Origin: a virus
Virus record (IMG/VR): IMGVR_UViG_3300037245_001773
Location: 1-64,000 of that record
Length of the DNA: 64,000 nucleotides
Direction: 5' to 3' (one strand)
Every line of letters begins with the position of its first letter. Within the stretch, counting starts at the first letter, position 1. This document shows positions 40,753 through 48,846 of this stretch, in pieces. A model generated the notes under the pieces. The model searched no databases and was not told the DNA's origin. It saw only the letters and a program-made list of their open reading frames with translations. The position numbers were made by a program, and so were the translations under genes.

Positions 40753-43026
40753 TTATACCCCTATCATTATCACATTATCTGGTAATGTTGCGTGGCTTGA
40801 TGTTTTCCATAATTCATTTGCAATAGCTCCAGATCCTATCTGTGTCGCTCCTGACTTCATATTCGTCAGCAATGTGGGGTTGGTAAGGTCAAGCGTTTGA
40901 TTTGGGGACCTGCCAGCCAATAAAAGGTATTGAGCGTGATCATCGTCGGCCAAACCCGCCATATCTCCGTGATCACTTACACCCGCATTAGCAAATAACT
41001 GATCAAACGCTGAAGATATTGTTGCTGTGTCCGATGATTTTTGAAATGTAAACCTTGCAGCTAATAAAGATGTTTCTGTTATTTTTGACGGTAAGGATGA
41101 ACTGGGAACCGCTTCATTGTCAGCCGCAAATTCCGAATTATGTTGAGCGCGTCCATAAACCATAACAATATGGTCATCTGGTTCAATAAAAAAGAATAAG
41201 TTGGCCCACTTGTTATTGCTTAAAGTGGTCAATGTTCCAGCATTGTCATATTGTAAATTATTCCATTGGGATGCTGCCGCTTCCTCTTGTCCTCCCGCTG
41301 AATATGTTGAAAAGGTATCTGCACCCGAAGTGTTGAAAGTGGATATGGGATATTCAGTTCTGCCCCACCAAATCGATCCTGACGTCACGGAAACATCTCT
41401 ATTAGCATCTCCTGACTGTCCGAAAATCAATCCACCTTTTCTTTTATCTCTACTTAAACCAAAGACCCGTCTGATAAATCTACCGGCCTGACCTATGCTT
41501 TCTTGGAGTCTAACTCCCAATGAAAAAACATGTTCGACAGCTCCGTTTTCTTTTGTGACTACTCCAATTTGAATTTTATCAGGAGTTTCTAAAAACTCAT
41601 CTGTGCTTAATGAGATAACGCCTGAATCATCGACGTAAACATATTGAGTAGTGTTATCTGTAACCGCTATACCTAGTGATTCTGACCACTTGAAAGACTG
41701 CAATTCAGCGTTAGGATCATTAGTTGTGCGGATAAACCCTGATCCGGCAGATACGTCAAGAGTTCCTGATCCACCATCACTTAAGATGCCACCCAGGAAG
41801 AAACCGGATGATCCTGTATTGTCTAGATACTCTTGTAATTGATCTACTGTTGGGGTGCCTGATCCTTTGGCAATAGACACCGAACTGCTTGGAACTTCAG
41901 AAAAGTTTGTACCCTTGAATGTTGGGCTTGATCCGCTGGTTACATCTTGGTCAATAAGTGAATGATCACTGCCATCTGACCCACGATGAGTATCATTAAG
42001 CGCTACGTTGGCGTGATCTGATCCGTTCCCAGATCTATGAGAATTATTTAAAACAACGTCGGAATGGTCTTTTCCGTCACTTGACCGATGAGTATCGTTT
42101 AGAGCAACGTTTGCATGGTCAGACCCATTTCCGGTTCGATGACTATTGTTCAGTACTAGGTCGGAATGATCCTTGCCATCTGAAGTTTTGTGTGTCGTAT
42201 TTAAAGCAACATCTGAGTGATCAGAACCGCTCCCCGATCTATGAGAGTTATTAAGAACTACATCTGAGTGATTCTTCCCGTCCGAACTTCGATGAGTTGT
42301 ATTTGCGTCAACATTCGTATTGGCGTTGACTCTCGCTTCAGTATAATAAAGATTCGATCCCTCCTCAACATCGTCTGTATTTTGAGTTTCCCATATTGCG
42401 TCCCCTGCCTCGCCTGAATCTTTTGTTAAATGCTGGCCTGCTGTCCCGTCTGGAGGCAGACCCAGTTTCCAATCTGACGTACCTAAAATCTTGGTAAATT
42501 CGGCAATGATCTCTTTTGCATCGATTCCAGCATGAGAGGGTAGTTTGATTTTGCCTGACTTCAATTGCTTGACAAGTTCGATAATATCTTGCTTGCGGTC
42601 TTTAATCAGTTGGGTAACGTCGATTAAATCAGCTATTTCTTTTTTGTCTCTGTCTGTCAGTGGGAGGGGTTGAGCGTCTTGACCGGGCTCTCCCTGCTCA
42701 CCGGGAATGCCTTGTTCACCATCTTTGGGTACTTCGATTTGATCAAGTACGGATTTTTGAAAGGCTTCTTTTACTTCAGGGGAAAATATTTCATCCCGAT
42801 AAAAGTCAACTCGCTTTTCATCGTCTGTGGATTTGACTTGATCTAAAAGCTGTTTGACTATTTCTGATGAATCTAACTTAGGGGTTTGGATTGAGGATTG
42901 AACGCGCGCAACTATATTGTCAATTTCAGATTGATCGAAACGTATTTTTCTTTTGTCTAACTGTTCGATTATCTCTGATATAATTTCAAACTTTAATTTT
43001 TCTCTTGATTCAGGGGTTGCTTTCAA
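40753..43026 (-). CDS. Large fibre-like virion protein with 17-residue repeats
   Basis: 757 residues. Residues 1-95 are helical and charged. Near 103-116 a collagen-like GxY run (GEQGIPGEQGEPGQ) occurs. EEGSNLYYTEARVNANTNV precedes seven 17-residue repeats (HRSSDGKDHSDVVLNNS type). The C-terminal 350 residues are beta-rich. The start overlaps the portal stop by 4 bp. Fibre-like proteins normally lie in the tail operon; encoding one right after the portal suggests a head- or neck-attached fibre. That placement is inference. Confidence 0.75.
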   Translation of the reverse strand: MKATPESREKLKFEIISEIIEQLDKRKIRFDQSEIDNIVARVQSSIQTPKLDSSEIVKQLLDQVKSTDDEKRVDFYRDEIFSPEVKEAFQKSVLDQIEVPKDGEQGIPGEQGEPGQDAQPLPLTDRDKKEIADLIDVTQLIKDRKQDIIELVKQLKSGKIKLPSHAGIDAKEIIAEFTKILGTSDWKLGLPPDGTAGQHLTKDSGEAGDAIWETQNTDDVEEGSNLYYTEARVNANTNVDANTTHRSSDGKNHSDVVLNNSHRSGSGSDHSDVALNTTHKTSDGKDHSDLVLNNSHRTGNGSDHANVALNDTHRSSDGKDHSDVVLNNSHRSGNGSDHANVALNDTHRGSDGSDHSLIDQDVTSGSSPTFKGTNFSEVPSSSVSIAKGSGTPTVDQLQEYLDNTGSSGFFLGGILSDGGSGTLDVSAGSGFIRTTNDPNAELQSFKWSESLGIAVTDNTTQYVYVDDSGVISLSTDEFLETPDKIQIGVVTKENGAVEHVFSLGVRLQESIGQAGRFIRRVFGLSRDKRKGGLIFGQSGDANRDVSVTSGSIWWGRTEYPISTFNTSGADTFSTYSAGGQEEAAASQWNNLQYDNAGTLTTLSNNKWANLFFFIEPDDHIVMVYGRAQHNSEFAADNEAVPSSSLPSKITETSLLAARFTFQKSSDTATISSAFDQLFANAGVSDHGDMAGLADDDHAQYLLLAGRSPNQTLDLTNPTLLTNMKSGATQIGSGAIANELWKTSSHATLPDNVIMIGV
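41938..42294 (-). repeat. Seven 51-bp coding repeats
   Basis: Codes seven 17-residue units in the fibre-like protein. Units alternate between HRSSDGKDHSDVVLNNS and HRSGxGSDHxxVALNDT forms, giving a 102-bp (34-residue) higher-order period. The even spacing and conserved His/Asp suggest a metal-binding solenoid or a coiled fibre shaft. Confidence 0.85.
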
Positions 43027-44771
43027 ATCTCTATTTCCTGATCTAGTTTTTTGCTGATTTCATCAAGTCCCTTCTGAATATCGTCTATCTCTTTCGCATG
43101 GTCGATCTGTTCCGGGATTTTAACGTTGACAATTGGGGCTTCTACGATTATCTGTGGTTCGAGTTTTATGATTTGGTCTTTCTTTTCTTCTGGCTTCTCT
43201 GGAATTTCCGGTGGAATGACTTGATTCTGTTTTGCGGCCTCATCACTGATGGCCTTTTCCATCTTGATGCCTTCGAGTTCTTCAGCCATTGCGTCGGCCT
43301 CTTCCGGGGTGAACTCGTCTTTCATTTCTTCCCGGGCTTTGAAATCGATGATCATAGATTCAAGGTCAACCGTGTCCTTACTGAAACGAGATATTCCGAC
43401 TTCTTCAGGACTTACAACGTTTAAATTAACGTAAATTTCATCCTTTTGAGCTACAGTGTAGGCTGTATCGGCCTTGTCTTTGTCTGATTGTTCCTGTAAT
43501 GGGTTGAATACGTATGACGGTAATTCTGTCAGCATTCCGACTGCCATATTCACAAACGTCATGAACTCATTTAACCATGGCCTGAGTTGAATCTCTTGTT
43601 TTGAGTGGATCCCATTGAAATATGTTCTAGTGTCTGATTCAGAAGATGTTCCCCCTAGATTGCCTGACTCAGAAGAGAAAAATCTTGATTTGGGGATACT
43701 TGCGGCCCCGCATATTGCCTCTGTGTACCTGTCCCATAGGTCGGCAAGACCGGTTATTGGCGTTCCTTTGCGCTCCATTTTCTCTGAATCGGCATCATAC
43801 ACATTGAGACGGTTCGACGTCATATTAAAATGAGTCATAGCCAAGCGGTCAAGTATATAGTCAGGGTCGCTTCCGGTCATCACTTTTTCTGCCAGGCCCT
43901 TCATTCCGAGATAATCCTGGGTGAAGGTTTCCATTGTGCTGTTGGATTCCGTGACACAGATACCATAGTCTCTCAGAGCTGTATAAACTGCCTGCAGCTC
44001 TGAATCATCCCACCCTCTGTTGAGAGTACGTGGTGTTTGAGTGGTGAAACGTCCGTCCATGCGGATAAGTCTGGATTCGTGAACGTTCAGCGTCTTGCCG
44101 CCTGCGGGTTCCCTGATAATGACTTGGTAATGTTCAGGTTGTAACCATTTGGGGTCGTTTACGTCTTGATACCATGTAACAGGGATTGCAAACCATGCCG
44201 GAACCTGCCTAACCCACCTGATTTCTGAGACTTGATTTTCATTGAGAGGTTCCCAGAAATCATCAGGACCGCTAACGTCATCAAAATTAAACACGGTCAC
44301 AGAACCACCGGACGCGCGCGCGAGGGCTATGGACTGGAAAGCTGTTTGCCATAACTTGAACTGCTCATTCAGGAGATCATCGAAGTCTTCTACCTCTTTT
44401 TGGATTTTTATTTGATCTGTGGCTTCTTTTTCTTCACCTTCTTTTGATTCGTCGTCGTCGTTGTGCTTGTATGAGATACCATTGCGGGTCATGTCTTCGC
44501 TCGGCGCGTCTATAATTTTTCTAGAAACCCAATCAGACTGGTAAAGATCTTCTTGTTGTACGGTGTCTACTTTTGGAATGCCGGTGTATTGTGAGTTTGC
44601 CACGGGATGTTGGGCGCGCGTTCCAAATCCGGTTGATGGATTGGTCCATGCGTCCATTCTTTTGGAACGTGGGATTCTTAAGGCTGGGTCGATGTCTTTG
44701 AGCGGTTTTAGGTCGTAACCCTTTGAGGCTAACAGTAATCTTTCGTCTGCGAATGCGTTGGATTGCGCCAT
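43023..44771 (-). CDS. Portal protein, DUF1073-like
   Basis: 582 residues. LYQSDWVSRKIIDAPSEDMTRNGI, QSIALARASGGSVTVFNFDD and AICGAASIPKSRFFSSESGNLGGTSSESDTRTYFNGIHSKQEIQLRPWL are DUF1073 family features. C-terminal tail is acidic with a helix. Would form the dodecameric vertex through which DNA passes. Upstream promoter and terminator isolate it from the accessory genes. Confidence 0.9.
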   Translation of the reverse strand: MAQSNAFADERLLLASKGYDLKPLKDIDPALRIPRSKRMDAWTNPSTGFGTRAQHPVANSQYTGIPKVDTVQQEDLYQSDWVSRKIIDAPSEDMTRNGISYKHNDDDESKEGEEKEATDQIKIQKEVEDFDDLLNEQFKLWQTAFQSIALARASGGSVTVFNFDDVSGPDDFWEPLNENQVSEIRWVRQVPAWFAIPVTWYQDVNDPKWLQPEHYQVIIREPAGGKTLNVHESRLIRMDGRFTTQTPRTLNRGWDDSELQAVYTALRDYGICVTESNSTMETFTQDYLGMKGLAEKVMTGSDPDYILDRLAMTHFNMTSNRLNVYDADSEKMERKGTPITGLADLWDRYTEAICGAASIPKSRFFSSESGNLGGTSSESDTRTYFNGIHSKQEIQLRPWLNEFMTFVNMAVGMLTELPSYVFNPLQEQSDKDKADTAYTVAQKDEIYVNLNVVSPEEVGISRFSKDTVDLESMIIDFKAREEMKDEFTPEEADAMAEELEGIKMEKAISDEAAKQNQVIPPEIPEKPEEKKDQIIKLEPQIIVEAPIVNVKIPEQIDHAKEIDDIQKGLDEISKKLDQEIEI

Positions 44772-44798
44772 TGATACCCTGCTGATTGTTTTTCTCTT

Positions 44799-44827
44799 AT
44801 CTTACAGGGTACATTTGTTCTTGTCAA
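44799..44827 (-). promoter_or_regulatory. Late promoter for head genes
   Basis: TTGACA (44822-44827), 17 nt, TAAGAT (44799-44804), on the minus strand before the portal gene. The spacer has GTACATTTGTTC (44809-44820), one base off the GAACATTTGTTC palindrome at 40725. Likely a major late promoter with a shared regulator. Confidence 0.75.
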
Positions 44828-44851
44828 ATCTCTAATTACCTGAACGCAAAA

Positions 44852-44884
44852 AGACCACCAACACTCTCTTGAATGCGGTGGTCT
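44852..44884 (-). terminator. Rho-independent terminator
   Basis: Minus-strand stem AGACCACC / GGTGGTCT (44852-44859 and 44877-44884), followed by TTTTT on the minus strand. Stops the transcript of the secreted-protein gene upstream before the head promoter. Confidence 0.75.
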
Positions 44885-44922
44885 CAGCTTTCTCTATGCT
44901 CTGTTCCGGTTTATACTTTATC

Positions 44923-45291
44923 TTAACCGGCCAGGGCTGCCAGATCTCGTTTTTGTGTGTTGTTTGCCGTCAGGGGCGATAAATCCAGACCGATCCCCGT
45001 TCGGTGTGCCGCCTCCCAATGGTTAAGAATTCCGGCAATTAGGGTTTCGGACCTTGTAATTGTATTTGGCTCCGTTTTGCTGCTGGCTTCGTTGGGGATA
45101 ATATAGATAGTCTCGTTGTCGAATTGACTAACATCACGACAATGAACGGTGTTGGCCGTTGACTGTCCCATAAAAACGGGGGTAACGAATTCCGGCACGC
45201 TTTGTGACATTCCAAGTTCAGCCGCAAAAATTACGGGACTGAACAAGATTGCCAACATGAAGGCCAGAATACTGAATAAACTTAATTTCAA
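44923..45291 (-). CDS. Secreted hypothetical protein
   Basis: 122 residues with Sec signal (KLSLFSILAFMLAILFSPVIFAAE). The mature part is soluble, Asn/Thr-rich, with one Cys and no recognised family. Own promoter (45365-45394) and terminator make it a monocistronic, moron-like gene. It may act in the periplasm or be exported. Confidence 0.7.
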   Translation of the reverse strand: MKLSLFSILAFMLAILFSPVIFAAELGMSQSVPEFVTPVFMGQSTANTVHCRDVSQFDNETIYIIPNEASSKTEPNTITRSETLIAGILNHWEAAHRTGIGLDLSPLTANNTQKRDLAALAG

Positions 45292-45320
45292 TTTAACCTC
45301 TTTGCAAAGATATTAAAGGA

Positions 45321-45339
45321 GGCGATTAACCGGATCGCC
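45321..45339. promoter_or_regulatory. Leader stem-loop
   Basis: GGCGAT (45321-45326) / ATCGCC (45334-45339) with a 7-nt loop, followed on the plus side by TTTTCC. It sits between the promoter and gene 44923-45291, so it could be a leader hairpin, or a terminator for plus-strand transcription. Confidence 0.45.
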
Positions 45340-45364
45340 TTTTCCGGTCGTACTGTATGTTTTA

Positions 45365-45394
45365 ACTATCTCATATTGAATACCTTTTTGTCAA
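45365..45394 (-). promoter_or_regulatory. Putative promoter for secreted-protein gene
   Basis: TTGACA (45389-45394), 18 nt, GATAGT (45365-45370) on the minus strand. Perfect -35; weak -10. A gap of 100 bp follows to the secreted-protein gene. Confidence 0.5.
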
Positions 45395-45401
45395 GTAATT
45401 T

Positions 45402-45488
45402 TTAAGGCAGGTTAAAGCTAATCCTCAGAACACCGAAGAACACAAACAGAGCAAAGCAGACTATTAGCATTTTAGATTCAAAGCTCAT
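45402..45488 (-). CDS. 28-residue membrane peptide
   Basis: ATG 45486-45488, overlapping the upstream stop as ATGA. MSFESKMLIVCFALFVFFGVLRISFNLP is a single membrane span. Such short peptides occur as small holins or regulators in phages; no specific assignment. Confidence 0.5.
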   Translation of the reverse strand: MSFESKMLIVCFALFVFFGVLRISFNLP

Positions 45489-45748
45489 TTTGGCGGGTCC
45501 GGTAATGGCATCCAGTGAGTTACTGGATAATTTAACTCACATTCACACTCATTTTCGGAAACAAAAACATTGTCTGGGAAATCCATATAATTTTCCTTGT
45601 AAAACTCACTATCTGCTGGATTGATGAGCCTCCCAACTGATTGACCGCCCGCCTTACTATATACTAAGATAGGAACGCTTTTCCAGCATTTAGTGAGTTT
45701 TAATATTCCACCGGGCGGTAACCGTTCTTTGACGTTTATCCAGTTCAT
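45485..45748 (-). CDS. DUF551-type protein
   Basis: 87 residues from ATG 45748 (MNWINVKERLPPGG); a longer frame is a shadow of the neighbour. The opening WINVKERLP and the closing THWMPLPDPP are the two diagnostic ends of the phage DUF551 family. Function of the family is unknown. Confidence 0.8.
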   Translation of the reverse strand: MNWINVKERLPPGGILKLTKCWKSVPILVYSKAGGQSVGRLINPADSEFYKENYMDFPDNVFVSENECECELNYPVTHWMPLPDPPK

Positions 45749-45767
45749 ATAATCTTGTATGGAGGTA

Positions 45768-46187
45768 TTATTTATCAACCGCCTTATGAGTAAGCAGACC
45801 GATTGCGAAAGGAAATAGCAGAATAAACTGAAGCGGTATTTTGTGAATATACGCCAAATAGGAGCACACAAAGCAAACGACAGGTAATGCCCAACCGTGG
45901 GTAAACCCTCTATGTTTGTCTGAGCTGAAGGCCATATATACGATGCCCGTCACCGCTGAATGTCTGTCTTTCCCGTACCACATAAGCAGAGCCGCGATGA
46001 TAATTCCAGCCCATGCGAACATCCTTGACGGTATACTTCCGGTATCGATATCGCTTGCCAGGGAACCGATTACAGTCACCCCTGCAAACGCTAATCCTGC
46101 AACTGGATTCTTTGTGATGTACCAGGCAGTTGCTCCGGTTATTAGTCCGGTTGCGGTTCCTGCTAATGCGTGCGCTCGAAAATTCAC
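45768..46187 (-). CDS. YdjM-like membrane-bound metal-dependent hydrolase
   Basis: 139 residues. HALAGTATG at the N-terminus, D46-x-D48 (SLASDIDTGSIPSR) and HRGFTHGW (92-99) are the His/Asp motifs of the LexA-regulated YdjM/DUF457 membrane hydrolase family. Four membrane segments. In phages the role is unclear; membrane modification is an inference. Confidence 0.8.
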   Translation of the reverse strand: MNFRAHALAGTATGLITGATAWYITKNPVAGLAFAGVTVIGSLASDIDTGSIPSRMFAWAGIIIAALLMWYGKDRHSAVTGIVYMAFSSDKHRGFTHGWALPVVCFVCSYLAYIHKIPLQFILLFPFAIGLLTHKAVDK

Positions 46188-46214
46188 TTTATCCCCTATT
46201 TGATTGATGTTTTA

Positions 46215-46493
46215 TTAGTGCCTTTGTAATGCTGTTTCACTTGTCCCTGTTGACGTTTTTGGTGTTTCTGTTATTGTTTCGGGTCCATCCTGGTAGAAAT
46301 CTTCCACGTCATGCCCTGGATTCTCGAATGGATTAACGCGAGTGTTCCAAGCTTTGATTAAGTCCCGCCTACTGTCCCTGTCCATTATTATCTCGCAGCG
46401 TTCACATTCTATCCACCATCCCGAGTCTGCCGGTTCTGGTCCCACTGGTTTTGTATCGCAAAAAGGACACGGCTTTAATTCTTCACCTATCAC
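46215..46493 (-). CDS. Lar-like restriction-alleviation protein
   Basis: 92 residues. LKPCPFCDTKP (C9, C12), WWIECERCEI (C30, C33) and IKAWNTR match the Lar/restriction-alleviation Zn family. Lar proteins modulate type I restriction-modification. The C-terminal 35 residues are an unrelated Thr/Glu-rich tail. Confidence 0.82.
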   Translation of the reverse strand: MIGEELKPCPFCDTKPVGPEPADSGWWIECERCEIIMDRDSRRDLIKAWNTRVNPFENPGHDVEDFYQDGPETITETPKTSTGTSETALQRH

Positions 46494-46521
46494 AATAACC
46501 CCCTCAATCTCTCAATTATAC

Positions 46522-46701
46522 TCAATTTTCTGACAGGAAACCTTCTATATTCGTGGCCACTGCTCTCAGTTTGTCAGGTATTGTGGTTTCATCTTCTATA
46601 CCCATGAACTGTACTTTTGCCACATACCCGTCTAACTTAAATACTAACTCCTGTCTTATTACTTCACCATCCAGTTTGTTTTTATTGACTGTTATTTCCA
46701 T
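46522..46701 (-). CDS. 59-residue hypothetical protein
   Basis: ATG 46699-46701, directly behind the transglycosylase gene. MEITVNKNKLDGEVIRQELVFKLDGYVAKVQFMG has a beta-rich N-terminal half, followed by a helix (KLRAVATNIEGFLSEN). No family recognised. Confidence 0.65.
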   Translation of the reverse strand: MEITVNKNKLDGEVIRQELVFKLDGYVAKVQFMGIEDETTIPDKLRAVATNIEGFLSEN

Positions 46702-46702
46702 T

Positions 46703-47383
46703 TTACATCCACCCCTTTAATCTTTCAATAATCGTTAATTGTCTGACAGGCTTCACACCTAACGCTTTCATGTTCCGGATGATGTGTTTGACTGCCATGA
46801 TTTTATTATAATAGTTTTGCGTCTCCGATGGCAAGGTGGATTTGCCTAATAGCCACGATTTTACTCGACTGGCTCCGCAGTTATAAGCGAGTATGGATAA
46901 CTTGGCTGTTTCTTTGTGGTATCTGAATTGCTTGAATAGGATCCCCATATGTTTTGCGCCGAGTCGGGTGTTTATCACTGGATCTTTGCCGTACTTCAAT
47001 ATTTTGGCCGGTGTGGGTACCATTGTGAATGTTTGGCCCATGATTGTCTTCTCTTTGGTCATGTAATGCCGAATATTGAAGGGCATGAGCTGCCATAAGC
47101 CGATTGCGTTTGATCTGCTGATAGCGTCAGGCTTGAATGATGATTCCACAGCTGGAACAGCGATCAACCATCTCGGCAAGTCTTCTTTGTCCAGGTATTT
47201 GAACATCATTTTCGAGTAGCCCACCATGCGCCCGAGAATTAATTCCAGGTCTTGCTTGCAAGCTCGGTTCTTTTCAAGGGTTGTGCAATCTCTGAGATAA
47301 AAATCTGTCCATTGTTCGATGCTGAAAACGGTTGCATTTAGATGGAATGGAATGAGCAAAAAAAGAATGATCAAGATTCTCAT
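46703..47383 (-). CDS. Lytic transglycosylase (SLT domain)
   Basis: 226 residues with a signal peptide (MRILIILFLLIPFHLNATVF). The SLT fold is plain: AVPAVESSFKP (catalytic E80), SNAIGLWQLMP (91-101) and LAYNCGASRVKSWL. Cleaves peptidoglycan glycan strands. Exported by signal, it may act as the lysis enzyme or during entry; it is near a three-span membrane protein (47955-48188) that could serve as holin. Confidence 0.88.
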   Translation of the reverse strand: MRILIILFLLIPFHLNATVFSIEQWTDFYLRDCTTLEKNRACKQDLELILGRMVGYSKMMFKYLDKEDLPRWLIAVPAVESSFKPDAISRSNAIGLWQLMPFNIRHYMTKEKTIMGQTFTMVPTPAKILKYGKDPVINTRLGAKHMGILFKQFRYHKETAKLSILAYNCGASRVKSWLLGKSTLPSETQNYYNKIMAVKHIIRNMKALGVKPVRQLTIIERLKGWM

Positions 47384-47608
47384 TTATTTGTTTTGAGGTG
47401 GAATTCTGACGACTGCTTGCATTGGAAACATGTGAACCATGAAACTAACATCACCTCTTTTATCTTCAAGACGCTTTCCAGGCGGAAGCAAATCTTTTTC
47501 GATGTCTTCCCAGTCTCGATCTATTAATGATCTTTTCAACCGGTCTTCTATCATTTCTTCAAATGTCTTGCGCGGTAGTGCGTCTGCTTTAATTTTGTTT
47601 GGCTTCAT
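47384..47608 (-). CDS. Hypothetical protein
   Basis: 74 residues, mostly charged helix (RKTFEEMIEDRLKRSLIDRDWEDIEKDLLPPGK) with a hydrophobic C-terminal end. Ends one base before the transglycosylase start. No family recognised. Confidence 0.65.
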   Translation of the reverse strand: MKPNKIKADALPRKTFEEMIEDRLKRSLIDRDWEDIEKDLLPPGKRLEDKRGDVSFMVHMFPMQAVVRIPPQNK

Positions 47609-47958
47609 TCCTTATTCTCTCCCCCTACGCCTCTGTTTATGCGGTCTTTCGTGCGACTTTCGAGTAATGCGATTGCCATTTGAGCGTATCCAAGAGCAAC
47701 TTCATTTTCGGTGCATGGAAAGTCCCCTGCCTGAAATCCCTTGAGTCTATGAATACAGATAGCGAATAAATCTTCTATCTGGCAGCCGTTGACACCGTTT
47801 TCTTGAATTGGGCCTTTTTGAAAGTAGACGAATTGATCAGTCATTTCTTTGTTATCATCGTCTGACGATTTTACCATGTACCGATGACAAGCGCCGCCTT
47901 CTCCTGGTTCATCCATTACAATTACTTTTGCATGCTCTGTTTCTCTGATTGTTTTCAT
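47605..47958 (-). CDS. Conserved phage protein with RT-x3-R-RG motif
   Basis: 117 residues from ATG 47958, which follows GAGGAGAG. FQKGPIQENGVNGCQIEDLFAICIHRLKGFQ, FPCTENEVALGYAQMAIALLESRTKDRINRGVGG match a widespread phage family ending RTxxRxxRGVEGT. Members are often annotated as hypothetical; I recall some being placed with the Acb2/Tad1 helical-hairpin fold used as nucleotide sponges, but I cannot confirm that here. Confidence 0.75.
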   Translation of the reverse strand: MKTIRETEHAKVIVMDEPGEGGACHRYMVKSSDDDNKEMTDQFVYFQKGPIQENGVNGCQIEDLFAICIHRLKGFQAGDFPCTENEVALGYAQMAIALLESRTKDRINRGVGGENKE

Positions 47959-48188
47959 CTCTCCTCTGTATGTTCTGATATTATTTTTAACATCGGGTAT
48001 CCCCATGTGAATATTATGCCAATAGAGGTGCACAATAAATTAAACCATATTGGATAAAAAGACAGGATTCCTAATTTTAGGGGATCAAATAAATACGTTG
48101 AAGAAAAAAAGAATTGGCCCAACAATGGAATGAGACCAATTACAATGATGACCCTGCCAACCATAAGTAATTTCTTTTCCTTGTCCAT
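47955..48188 (-). CDS. Three-span membrane protein
   Basis: 77 residues: LLMVGRVIIVIGLIPLLGQF, a central Phe-rich segment and LLCTSIGIIFTWGYPMLKII. Size, charged ends and location beside the transglycosylase make it a holin candidate. Overlaps the next gene by 4 bp. Confidence 0.65.
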   Translation of the reverse strand: MDKEKKLLMVGRVIIVIGLIPLLGQFFFSSTYLFDPLKLGILSFYPIWFNLLCTSIGIIFTWGYPMLKIISEHTEER

Positions 48189-48208
48189 CCTCTCTCTCGT
48201 TTAATGTT

Positions 48209-48454
48209 TTACCGATTAGCGAAGCCTTCCACGCGCTCGACATCTGATTGAATTACGATATAACCGTATATTTCACCACATCTTGAGCATGAAATGGTAT
48301 TTCCTATTGTTTGGAATATATCGTAACCGCACCCTTGGCATAAACCATCTGGATAAATACCGGCAATCCTTCCGCAAAATTCACATGGATGTGATACATG
48401 ATTAAAACATCCTGGATGATCGCATGGTTCGCCTTTTTTAAATACTTCGCTCAT
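48209..48454 (-). CDS. Multi-Zn-ribbon hypothetical protein
   Basis: 81 residues with five Cys pairs: CDHPGCFNH, CEFCG, CQGCG, CSRCG. Likely a rubredoxin-type stack of zinc knuckles. Function unknown. Confidence 0.7.
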   Translation of the reverse strand: MSEVFKKGEPCDHPGCFNHVSHPCEFCGRIAGIYPDGLCQGCGYDIFQTIGNTISCSRCGEIYGYIVIQSDVERVEGFANR

Positions 48455-48846
48455 CTCATTTTTTTGTTTAATGTTTTACAGCCACCGTGACTCAACCTGG
48501 CTCCTGATTTAGAGCGTGGGAACTGTCATCCACATTTGGCGATCTGATACGGTGGCATTGATTATCTTTTTATCGGCTTCGATTCTTGGCCTCCTCGGGC
48601 ACAAAAACTTTAGCCAGAAAGTTGCTGATTAGATATAAATACATGTCTTTTCCTTATTTTTGGGTCCCGGCCCCACACTGCGATAGTAACGAGTGCGCGT
48701 TTATGTCGAACTCAAGTTCTCCGAAGCCGGGGTTTAATGTTTCAGGGCATGGCTGCTGTTCAAGTGGTCCAACTCCATTTGATTGTTGGTCCGGCTATTC
48801 ACCCTTGCTAATCCATGCCCCATTGAAATGGTTATTGTGATTGTTA
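48455..48846. other. Gene-free stretch with two 76-bp inverted-repeat units
   Basis: No gene is convincing here on either strand; the one open frame on the plus strand (48586-48840) has no RBS and odd composition. Two units are notable: 48481-48556 (GCCACCGT...ACGGTGGC) and 48745-48820 (GGGCATGG...CCATGCCC). Each is exactly 76 bp long with perfect 8-bp terminal arms. The minus-strand copy of the first contains CTCTAAA and GGTTGAGTC, which echo tRNA loops, but inner stems do not pair. Confidence 0.5.

Noticed and set aside
41938-42294. CRISPR-like regular repeats
   Set aside because: The 51-bp repeats are codon-phased, contiguous without spacers and encode a protein shaft.
48481-48556. Possible amber-suppressor tRNA (minus strand has CTCTAAA with CTA at anticodon position, and a perfect acceptor)
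   Set aside because: Neither the anticodon stem (CCACG versus TCAGG) nor the T-stem pairs, so it is not a valid tRNA model; kept only as an inverted-repeat unit.
48586-48840. 84-codon plus-strand frame in the gene-free stretch
   Set aside because: No Shine-Dalgarno box, unusual composition and overlap with the second 76-bp inverted-repeat unit; treated as non-coding.
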